Source: Nonomuraea thailandensis (GTDB lineage Bacteria > Actinomycetota > Actinomycetes > Streptosporangiales > Streptosporangiaceae). Taken from it: a DNA stretch of 64,000 bases. A model generated the notes under the pieces. The model was not told the origin of the DNA, did no database searches, and saw nothing but the letters and a program-made list of their open reading frames with translations. Below are positions 33,069 through 39,778 of the stretch, in pieces. Every line of letters begins with the position of its first letter. Position 1 is the stretch's first letter. Location of the stretch: NCBI RefSeq assembly GCF_024172165.1, contig NZ_JAMZEB010000002.1, forward strand, positions 3,803,501 to 3,867,500. The letters run 5' to 3'. Position numbers and translations under genes: made by a program.

Positions 33069-33377
33069 TCAGAAGCCGTACGGGCCGAGGCGGGCCCAGG
33101 CGACGAACGCGGCCAGGACGAACAGGACCGCGTTGAACGCGATCGCGGACGGTTCCCTGCGGCGGGCGTGGGTGAGGGCGGCCGGCGGGGTCAGGATCGG
33201 GGCGATGCCGGTGAGGGCGGGCAGGGTCAGCCCGAGCGCGCCGGCGAGCTCGGCGACGCCGATGAGGCGGACGGTGCCGGCGGAGAAGTCCTCGGCCCAC
33301 GGCAGCCTGGCGGCGAGTTCGTCCTTGGGCTGGGTGGCCTTCATCACTCCGGCGATGCCGAACATGACGGCCAGCAC
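33069..33377 (-). pseudogene. DoxX-family membrane protein, N-terminus lost at a deletion junction
   Basis: About 102 codons encode a four-helix DoxX-like protein (VMFGIAGVMKATQPKDELAARLPWAEDFS..VRLIGVAELAGALGL). The usual start a few residues before LWIVLAVMF is missing: reading upstream, the frame meets TGA at about 33391 and the DNA becomes an SDR remnant. A GTG at 33377 could still start a nearly full-length protein, so it may be expressed, but no ribosome site is seen. The gene appears truncated by a small deletion that fused it to the SDR fragment. Confidence 0.7.
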
Positions 33378-33389
33378 GATCCACAGGAC

Positions 33390-33790
33390 TGGTCACGGCG
33401 CTCGTGCAGATCCCAGTTGCGCAGCGCCGCGGCGGCGGCGTTGACGTTGCCGAGCATGGCGATGGGGTGCACCGAGCCGCCGCCGGTGGTGAACAGCAGC
33501 GTGCCGGCGCCGGCCTGCCGCATGGCGGGCAGCACCGCGCGGGCGGCGGCCGGCGCGCCGTAGACGAGGTATTCGAGCTGTGACTGCAGGTTGTCCGCCG
33601 TGACCTCGGTGGGCACGGCCAGGGTGTGGCCGGGCACAGGGGCGTGCGGCGCGGGGGAGTACTCCAGCACGTCGATGCCGCCGAACCGCTCGGCCGCCGC
33701 GTCGAGAGCAGCGGCCAGGGAGGGGCGGTCCAGCACATCGGCGGGGAACGCGGCGGCCGTGACGCCTTCCGCTCCGGTTGTCGGCGATGG
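33390..33790 (-). pseudogene. Short-chain dehydrogenase remnant (both ends missing)
   Basis: In one minus-strand frame this stretch encodes the middle of an SDR: AAFPADVLDRPSLAAALD, FGGIDVLEYSPAPH, and the typical PAMRQAGAGTLLFTTGGGSV. The Rossmann glycine motif and the first ~60 residues are absent. The C-terminal part stops at LRNWDLHER, where the sequence runs into the DoxX gene in another frame. No plausible start codon exists. SDRs of this kind often neighbour MmyB-type XRE regulators, and one is directly upstream at 33877-34764, so this is probably the decayed target gene of that regulator. Confidence 0.75.
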
Positions 33791-33876
33791 CAGGCCCGGG
33801 CTTGGGCCGGGAAGCCGTGACTCGGGGGCGGGCGCCCTCTGATTCCGCGCGGTCTCCGCCGGTGGCACTTCGCAGG

Positions 33877-34764
33877 TCAGGCGCGTTCGACGTGCGGGCG
33901 CCCGGCGTGCTCCTGCGTGGCCGCCCAGGAGGCGAGCAGGCGCAGCGCGTCCTCGGTGGGGGAGCCGGGCTCGGCGGTGTAGACCGTCATGGACAGGCCG
34001 GGCTCCGCACGCAGATCCATGCTCTCGTAGGCCAGGGCGAGCTCCCCGACGACGGGGTGACGGACGTGCTTGACCCCGCTGCCGTGCGTCCGGACGTTGT
34101 GCGCCGCCCAGCGAAGGCGGAACTCGTCGCTGCGGGTGGACAGCTCGCCGACCAGGTCGTGCAGGGCCTTGTCGTGGGGGTCCTTGCCGGCGGCGGTGCG
34201 CAGGTTGGCCACGGTCATGTCGGCGGCCAGGTCCCAGTCGGGGTAGAAGCGGCGGGCGGCGCCGTCGAGGAAGGTGAAGCGGGCGAAGTTCGGCGGACGG
34301 GTGGGGTCGGCGGCGGCGTGGACGTCGCAGTACAGGGCGCGGCCCAGGTGATTGGCGGCCAGCAGGTCCGACCGGTCGTTGCCGATGATCGCCGGGGCGG
34401 TGGTGACGGCGTCGAGCATCCACTGCAGGCCGGGGCGCGCCACCGGCTGCCGGGGCCGGCGGCGGCGCAGGACGGCGTTGCTGCCGTCGGCCTCGTGCGC
34501 CAGGCGCAGCAGGTGCGCGCGCTCGGCGTCGTCCAGGCGCAGGGCGCGGGCGAGCGCGTCGAGCACCCCGGCCGACACGCCCGCCAGGTGGCCGCGTTCG
34601 AGCTTGGCGTAGTACTCCACGCTCATCCCGGCCAGAGCGGCGACCTCACTGCGCCGCAGCCCGGGGACACGGCGCTGCCCGGCAGCGGGCAGGCCCGCCT
34701 GCCCGGGGGTGATCCTGGCGCGTCGTGAGGTGAGGAACTCCCGCACCTCGGACCGGTTGTCCAT
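33877..34764 (-). CDS. XRE regulator with MmyB-like ligand-binding domain
   Basis: This 295-aa regulator has an N-terminal XRE helix-turn-helix (about 8-75; RRVPGLRRSEVAALAGMSVEYYAKLERG) and a PAS-like MmyB domain (about 100-280; LQWMLDAVTTAPAIIGNDRSDLLAANHLGRAL). ATG 34764 has TACGGT ending 6 nt upstream, so the mRNA is likely leaderless. A perfect palindrome TGTACT-ggc-AGTACA (34800-34814) abuts its -35 region. The adjacent SDR is a remnant, so the regulator may have lost its original target. Confidence 0.92.
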   Translation of the reverse strand: MDNRSEVREFLTSRRARITPGQAGLPAAGQRRVPGLRRSEVAALAGMSVEYYAKLERGHLAGVSAGVLDALARALRLDDAERAHLLRLAHEADGSNAVLRRRRPRQPVARPGLQWMLDAVTTAPAIIGNDRSDLLAANHLGRALYCDVHAAADPTRPPNFARFTFLDGAARRFYPDWDLAADMTVANLRTAAGKDPHDKALHDLVGELSTRSDEFRLRWAAHNVRTHGSGVKHVRHPVVGELALAYESMDLRAEPGLSMTVYTAEPGSPTEDALRLLASWAATQEHAGRPHVERA

Positions 34765-34799
34765 GCCCCGACCGTACGCCAACTCCGAACAGACTGGGA

Positions 34800-34814
34800 T
34801 GTACTGGCAGTACA
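34800..34814. promoter_or_regulatory. Operator-like palindrome TGTACTGGCAGTACA
   Basis: This perfect 6-3-6 palindrome lies between the divergent XRE-MmyB gene and the lipoprotein at 34866. It is just upstream of the -35 region of the XRE gene and is the best candidate for its binding site. Confidence 0.65.
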
Positions 34815-34865
34815 CCCATCAGCAGTGACTTCCCCGCACCACGCACCCCCGATGTGCTGGAGCCC

Positions 34866-35489
34866 ATGACCGCCCCCATGACCGGCTCCGCCACCGCCTC
34901 CCTCGCCGGCCACATGATCGCCTCCCTCGCCGCCTCCCTCGCCGGCTCCGTCACGGCTGGCGCGCTCCTCGCCGCCCGGGCCCGCCGACTTGCCACCTGC
35001 CTGATCATCGCCGCCCTGATCATCGCCGCGCTCGCCGGGTGCTCGACGTCGGCCCGCCCGCCCCTGACCGGCCCGCAGACGCCGGGGACGCGGGCGAACA
35101 CGGCGAGCACCGCCTGGCCGATCCCGGTGGTGCTGCGGTTCGGCGGCCAGGCCGTCACCGCCACCTTGACCGACACCCCGCCGTCGCGGCAGCTCGCCGC
35201 GATGCTGCCCCTGACCCTGCACCTGACGGACGCATGGGGACAGGCCAAGGCCGGGCCGCTCCCACACCCGCTCGACGGCGGCACCCCCGTCCACGACCCG
35301 ATCCCGGGCGAGATCTACTTCTGGCCCTCCAGCCAGATGATCGCCGTCTACTACGACGACCTCGGCCAGGCGGTCCCCGACCCGGGCCTGATCCGCCTCG
35401 GCGTCATCACGACCGGCCTGGACAGGCTCGCCGAGGCGGGCGACCGGATCACCGTCCGGGTGTCACAGACGCCCGGCGGCCGGGCCTGA
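34866..35489 (+). CDS. Lipoprotein with cyclophilin-like domain
   Basis: This protein of about 207 aa has a hydrophobic segment and lipobox LAGC (CLIIAALIIAALAGCSTS) unusually far from the start (Cys at about residue 59), preceded by an Ala/Ser-rich stretch. The mature part matches the cyclophilin-like fold (DUF/Cyclophil_like): VTATLTDTPPSRQLAAMLPLTLHL, PGEIYFWPSSQMIAVYYDD, IRLGVITTGLDRL. Such proteins are not proven prolyl isomerases. The start is uncertain; ATG 34854 and later codons are possible. Confidence 0.75.
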   Translation: MTAPMTGSATASLAGHMIASLAASLAGSVTAGALLAARARRLATCLIIAALIIAALAGCSTSARPPLTGPQTPGTRANTASTAWPIPVVLRFGGQAVTATLTDTPPSRQLAAMLPLTLHLTDAWGQAKAGPLPHPLDGGTPVHDPIPGEIYFWPSSQMIAVYYDDLGQAVPDPGLIRLGVITTGLDRLAEAGDRITVRVSQTPGGRA

Positions 35490-35582
35490 GGCTCCGCCGT
35501 CACGGACCCGCAGGCGGCGCGGCCCGCGTACGCGAGGCCTGGGGTCGTCGATGCGGGACGGGGCACCCCCGCGCACGGCCGG

Positions 35583-35613
35583 TTGACCTCAACCGCGGTT
35601 GAGATTGCACGAT
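35583..35613 (+). promoter_or_regulatory. SoxR/MerR-type promoter of the ABM monooxygenase gene
   Basis: TTGACC (35583-35588) and CACGAT (35608-35613) are separated by 19 bp. The perfect 16-bp palindrome CTCAACCGCGGTTGAG (35588-35603) has its centre 7.5 bp after the -35 box, the same geometry as at 2895-2925. CCTCAA..TTGAG matches the SoxR box core. No SoxR gene is in this window, so an unlinked MerR/SoxR protein would act here. Confidence 0.7.
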
Positions 35614-35660
35614 GGCGGCCGGGGCCGCCGCCCCGCGACCAACGTTGAGGAGTACCCACC

Positions 35661-36023
35661 GTGAGCACCGATCCCGGCTTCTATTCGATCATCGACTACA
35701 CCGTCGACGGCCCTGACACGCAACGCGAACTCGTCGAGGCGTTCGCCGAGATCCAGGAACGGTGGGTACGCTTCCACCCCGGCTACCGCTCGGCCCGCTT
35801 CCACATCAGCACCGACGGCACCCGCGTCTACAACATCGTGCACTGGGCCAGCGAGGCGGACTACCGCCACTTCGCGGAGACCTCCGACACCGACAGGCGC
35901 ACGGCCGCCATCGGCAAGGCACTGCAGGGCCTGTCCGGCAAGGCCGAACCACGCATGACCGGGCTGCCCACCTACACCGTCGTCCGCGAGGTCGGCCCCG
36001 GCCCGCAGCGCCTCGATGCCTGA
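35661..36023 (+). CDS. Antibiotic biosynthesis monooxygenase (ABM) domain protein
   Basis: This 120-aa protein starts at GTG 35661 with GAGGAG upstream. It has the dimeric ferredoxin-like ABM fold pattern: FYSIIDYTVDGPDTQRELVEAFAEIQERWVRFHPGYRSARFHISTDGTRVYNIVHW. The family contains cofactor-free quinone-forming monooxygenases (ActVA-Orf6-like). The SoxR-type promoter links it to redox-cycling compounds. It precedes a DsbA-like oxidoreductase gene on the same strand by 40 nt, so both may respond together. Confidence 0.88.
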   Translation: MSTDPGFYSIIDYTVDGPDTQRELVEAFAEIQERWVRFHPGYRSARFHISTDGTRVYNIVHWASEADYRHFAETSDTDRRTAAIGKALQGLSGKAEPRMTGLPTYTVVREVGPGPQRLDA

Positions 36024-36063
36024 TCGCCCGCTTCCAGCCGCCGGCTCACCGCGCGGGACGTCC

Positions 36064-36714
36064 ATGAAGCTCGACATCTACGCCGACGTGCTGTGCCCCT
36101 GGTGCTACATCGGCAAAAGACGCCTCACCGCCGCCCTGGCCCGGCACCCCCGCCGCGACGGCATCGAGATCACCTGGCGCGCCTACGAACTCGCGCCCGG
36201 CGAGAACCGCACCCCCGGCCCGACCGCCGCCCAGGCCATGGCCGGCTGGTGGGGCGAGCAGGCGCAATCCCGCATCGACCGGATCCGGTCGCTGGGCGCG
36301 GCCGAAGGCCTGGAGCTGAACCTGCATCTGGCCCGCCCGGTGAACACCTTCGACGCCCACCGGCTGGTCAAGCTCGCCGCCGCCCACGGCCGGGCCGAGG
36401 AGATGATGGAGCTGCTGCTGCACGCGTACCACACCGACGGGCACAACGTGGCCGACGCGCAGGTCCTGCAACGCCTCGGCGGGGAGGCCGGGCTGGACAC
36501 CGGTCAGGTGCGCGCCCTCCTGGACGGCGACGACTACGCCGCCGAGGTACACGCCGACCGCCGCCGCGCCGCACAACACGGCGTCACCGGCGTGCCCAGC
36601 CTCGTCATCGACGGCCGCCCGCCCGTCCCCGGCGTGCAGTCGGTAGCCGACCTGCGGCAACTGCTGCGCAACGACCTCACCGACGCCCCGATCACGCCAC
36701 ACCGGCCAGCCTGA
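36064..36714 (+). CDS. DsbA-family oxidoreductase (FrnE-like)
   Basis: This 216-aa cytoplasmic thioredoxin-fold protein has active site CPWC (DVLCPWCYIGKRRL), a helical insertion (about 60-150), and the cis-Pro loop GVTGVPSLVIDG. It matches FrnE / 2-hydroxychromene-2-carboxylate isomerase-like proteins, which shuttle disulfides and are linked to oxidative stress tolerance. ATG 36064 is the domain start; an in-frame ATG at 36016 overlaps the upstream gene. It is likely co-transcribed with the ABM gene from the SoxR-like promoter. Confidence 0.92.
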   Translation: MKLDIYADVLCPWCYIGKRRLTAALARHPRRDGIEITWRAYELAPGENRTPGPTAAQAMAGWWGEQAQSRIDRIRSLGAAEGLELNLHLARPVNTFDAHRLVKLAAAHGRAEEMMELLLHAYHTDGHNVADAQVLQRLGGEAGLDTGQVRALLDGDDYAAEVHADRRRAAQHGVTGVPSLVIDGRPPVPGVQSVADLRQLLRNDLTDAPITPHRPA

Positions 36715-37105
36715 CAGCCTGGCCCGGTCACCCCGATCCGGTCACCCCGGCCCGCGCACCTGGGCCTCCTGGCCGGCACCACCGGCCACGACCGGGCCGG
36801 GACGCCGGACGTCGGTACCGGCCTGAACGCGCGGGCCGGTACGGACGGGCGCGCCCGCTCTCCCGAAGGGCAGCGGGCAAGCCCGCCTCCCGGCCGGACC
36901 CGGGTACGCGTGCTCCCTCAGGCGGATCCGGCAAGGTCGTCTCCCGGCCGGGAACCGGATCCGCCTGCCCTCCCGCACGGATCCGGCCAAGGCCGCCGCC
37001 CCGACGGGAACCGGGGACGCCCGGTCTCCCAGGCGTGATCCGGGCGCGAGACCGGGCAGGATGATCAGGCAGGATGATCAGGCGGGGTGATCGGGGCGGG
37101 GCCCG
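36715..37105. other. 391-bp intergenic region with short direct repeats
   Basis: No gene is supported. It contains CCGGTCACCCCG twice (36724-36735, 36738-36749), several copies of GGATCCGG-like sequence (36915-36990), and a perfect tandem pair of GGCAGGATGATCA (37055-37067, 37068-37080) with a decayed third unit, right after the recombinase stop codon. Confidence 0.6.
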
Positions 37106-38143
37106 TCAGGGGCGGCCCCGCAGCAGCGGATGCGACCGCATCGCCACCTCCAGCTCACCCGGCAGCTCATCGCGATACCGCCCCAGCGTAGACAGGTCAC
37201 TGTGCCCCAGCACCCGCCGCACCGCATCCATGTCCACCGCATCGGCCAGCAGGTGCGTCGCCGTCGTATGCCGCAACCCATGCGGCGTCACCGACCGCCG
37301 CTGATCCGGGTCCACCCGCCGCTGCACCCGATCGATCACCGCCTGCACATCCCCCCGCGCCAGCCGCCGCCCCCGCCACGACAGCAGCAACGCCTTCTCG
37401 CCCCCCGCGCCGGCCATCTCCGGCCGCCCCCGCACCAGATACGCCTGCAACACCTGCGCCACGTCATCAGGCAACGGCACATCCCGCGTCCGCCCGCCCT
37501 TGCCGAAGATCCGCCAGTACCGCACCCCGTCGTTGGTGAAGAAATCCTCCACATTCGCCCGCACCAGCTCCGACACCCGCGGCCCCACCGTCGCCAGCAG
37601 CAACACGATCACCGCGTCCCGCAGCCCCGTACGCTGATCACGCCGCTTACCCGGCTCCGCCGGCGCCTCCTGCAACCCCCGCGCCGCCCCGACCAGCCCC
37701 TGCGCCTGCTCCCGCGTCAACGCCCGCCGCTCGGCCCGCAACCCGCCCCGCTGCCGGGACGTCACCGTCGAGACCGTCATCGGGTTGATCTGCACCCACC
37801 CCGCCAGCGCCGCATGCTTGAACAACGCCGAGATCGACCGCCGGAACCGCGCCTGCGACGACGGCGACTGCCCCGCCCACTCACCCTCACGCGCCGACCC
37901 GGGGGAGGAGCGCCCATCCGGCTTACGCGCGAACGCCAGCAGAATCGCATCCACGTCCGCGCCCGTCAGATCGTCGAGCACCACCCGCTCACCGGCCAGC
38001 TCCACCAGCGTCGCCACGTCCCGCGCATACACCTCCGCCGTCGCCGGCGACAACGCCCCCGTCAGAGTCCTGGCCCGCACCAGCTCCACATACCGGTCCG
38101 CCGCCTCCGCCACCGTCACCCGGTCCAGCTCCGCAGGCCGCAC
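37106..38143 (-). CDS. Tyrosine recombinase (XerC/XerD-like)
   Basis: This 345-aa tyrosine recombinase has an N-terminal SAM-like core-binding domain (about 10-125) and a catalytic domain with the full residue set: R189 (GPRVSEL), K215 (FGKGGRTRDV), H288 and R291 (HGLRHTTATH), H314 (LGHSDLS) and nucleophile Y323 (TLGRY). The start is GTG 38143 behind AAAGGGG. Its length fits Xer proteins rather than large phage integrases. It is the last of three same-strand genes (HypX-like, XRE-MurA, recombinase), 76 nt after the MurA-like stop. It may be a housekeeping-like paralog or act on a local site. Confidence 0.9.
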   Translation of the reverse strand: MRPAELDRVTVAEAADRYVELVRARTLTGALSPATAEVYARDVATLVELAGERVVLDDLTGADVDAILLAFARKPDGRSSPGSAREGEWAGQSPSSQARFRRSISALFKHAALAGWVQINPMTVSTVTSRQRGGLRAERRALTREQAQGLVGAARGLQEAPAEPGKRRDQRTGLRDAVIVLLLATVGPRVSELVRANVEDFFTNDGVRYWRIFGKGGRTRDVPLPDDVAQVLQAYLVRGRPEMAGAGGEKALLLSWRGRRLARGDVQAVIDRVQRRVDPDQRRSVTPHGLRHTTATHLLADAVDMDAVRRVLGHSDLSTLGRYRDELPGELEVAMRSHPLLRGRP

Positions 38144-38219
38144 CCGCCGCCCCTTTCCCTCACCGCCAACGAGCGAGAAGATCCAGCAACGACGGTAGCG
38201 GCCCGCACCGACAGAAACC

Positions 38220-39749
38220 TCAGATGTCGCGGAAGGTCTCTATGCGCGCCCCCAGCGCGTTCAGCCGCTCGGCCAGATCCTCATACCCCCGATTGATCAC
38301 GTACACGTTCCGCAGCACCGACGTGCCCTCGGCCGCCATCATCGCCAGCAGCACCACCACCGCCGGCCGCAGCGCCGGCGGGCACATCATCTCCGCGCTG
38401 CGCCACCGCGTCGGCCCCTCCACCAGCACCCGATGCGGATCCAGCAGCTTCACCGACGCCCCCAGCCGCGTCAGCTCCGTCAGATAGATCGCCCGGTTGT
38501 CGTACACCCAGTCGTGAATCAGCGTCGACCCCTGCGCCGCCGCCGCGATCGCCGCGAAGAACGGCACATTGTCGATGTTCAGCCCCGGGAACGGCATCGG
38601 ATGGATCTTGTCGATGGGGGAGACCAGCTTCGACGGCCGCACCGTCAGATCCACCAGCCGCGTCCGCCCGTTGGCCGCAGGATACTCCCGCCCCCGGTCG
38701 TGATCCAGCCCCATCTCCTCCAGCACCGCCAGCTCGATCTCCAGGAACTCCACCGGAACCCTGCAGATCGTCAGCTCCGACGACGTCACCACCGCCGCGG
38801 CCAGCAGGCTCATCGCCTCCACCGGATCCTCGGAGGGGGAGTAGTCGACGTCCCGCTCGATCTCCGGCAGCCCGTGCACGGTCAGCGTCGTCGTGCCGAT
38901 GCCCTCCACCCGCACCCCGAGCTGCTCCAGGAAGAAGCACAGGTCCTGCACCATGTAGTTGGAGGAGGCGTTACGGATCACCGTCACCCCGTCGTGCCGC
39001 GCCGCCGCCAGCAACGCGTTCTCCGTGACCGTGTCACCCCGCTCCGTCAGCACGATCGGCCGCGACGGCGCCACCGCCCGATCCACCCGCGCGTGATAGA
39101 ACCCGCCCGTCGCGGTGATGTCCAGCCCGAAGTGCCGCAGGGCCGACATGTGCGGCTGCACCGTACGGGTGCCCAGATCACACCCGCCCGCGTACGGGAT
39201 CTGGAACTGCTCCGTGCGATGCATCAGCGGCCCCAGGAACATGATCACGCTCCTGGTACGGCGCGCCGCCTCCGTGTCCATCGCCTCCAGCTCCAGCCGG
39301 GACGGCGGCACGATCTCCAGATCACTGCCCTCGTTGATCCACCGCGCCCGCACCCCGATCGAGGCCAGCACCTCCAGGATCCGGTACACCTCCTCGATCC
39401 GCGCCACCTTCCGCAAGATGGTGCGGCCCGAGTTCAGCAGCGACGCGCACAACAGCGCCACGCACGCGTTCTTCGACGTCTTGACATCGATACTGCCCGA
39501 AAGGCGGCGACCGCCCACCACCCGCAGATGCATCGGCCCCGCATAACCGAGCGAGACGATCTCACTGTCGAGCGCCTCACCGATCCGGGCGATCATCTCA
39601 AGACTGATGTTCTGGTTACCACGCTCGATGCGGTTGACCGCGCTCTGACTCGTCGCCAGCGCGTCGGCAAGCTGCAGCTGAGTCCACCCGCGATGCTGGC
39701 GCGCATCCCGGATCAGCCGGCCGATCCGCACAAGATAATCATCTGCCAC
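38220..39749 (-). CDS. UDP-GlcNAc enolpyruvyl transferase (MurA-like) fused to an XRE DNA-binding domain
   Basis: This 509-aa fusion has residues about 4-62 as an XRE helix-turn-helix (IRDARQHRGWTQLQLADALAT, SQSAVNRIERG). Residues about 72-509 are MurA/EPSP-synthase-like: SGSIDVKTSKNACVALL holds the K93-N94 pair, and AGGCDLGTR holds C190, equivalent to the fosfomycin-reactive catalytic Cys. This suggests an active enzyme. The start is GTG 39749: TATGGT (39763-39758, minus strand) ends 8 nt upstream, so the mRNA is leaderless. A perfect dyad ATCTCA-cata-TGAGAT overlaps the promoter, so the XRE part may autoregulate. It could be a second, regulated MurA or a sensor of cell-wall precursor levels. 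Confidence 0.9.
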   Translation of the reverse strand: MADDYLVRIGRLIRDARQHRGWTQLQLADALATSQSAVNRIERGNQNISLEMIARIGEALDSEIVSLGYAGPMHLRVVGGRRLSGSIDVKTSKNACVALLCASLLNSGRTILRKVARIEEVYRILEVLASIGVRARWINEGSDLEIVPPSRLELEAMDTEAARRTRSVIMFLGPLMHRTEQFQIPYAGGCDLGTRTVQPHMSALRHFGLDITATGGFYHARVDRAVAPSRPIVLTERGDTVTENALLAAARHDGVTVIRNASSNYMVQDLCFFLEQLGVRVEGIGTTTLTVHGLPEIERDVDYSPSEDPVEAMSLLAAAVVTSSELTICRVPVEFLEIELAVLEEMGLDHDRGREYPAANGRTRLVDLTVRPSKLVSPIDKIHPMPFPGLNIDNVPFFAAIAAAAQGSTLIHDWVYDNRAIYLTELTRLGASVKLLDPHRVLVEGPTRWRSAEMMCPPALRPAVVVLLAMMAAEGTSVLRNVYVINRGYEDLAERLNALGARIETFRDI

Positions 39750-39757
39750 AACAGGCA

Positions 39758-39778
39758 ACCATATCTCACATATGAGAT
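39758..39778 (-). promoter_or_regulatory. Promoter and dyad operator of the XRE-MurA gene, inside the end of hypX
   Basis: ATCTCA-cata-TGAGAT (39763-39778) is a perfect 6-4-6 inverted repeat next to the -10 box TATGGT (minus strand 39763-39758). It overlaps the stop codon of the upstream HypX-like gene and lies 14 bp before the GTG start. Confidence 0.65.

Noticed and set aside
37106..38143. Prophage or integrative element integrase
   Set aside because: No phage, excisionase, replication or tRNA/att sequence surrounds it; length and motifs fit Xer-type recombinases.
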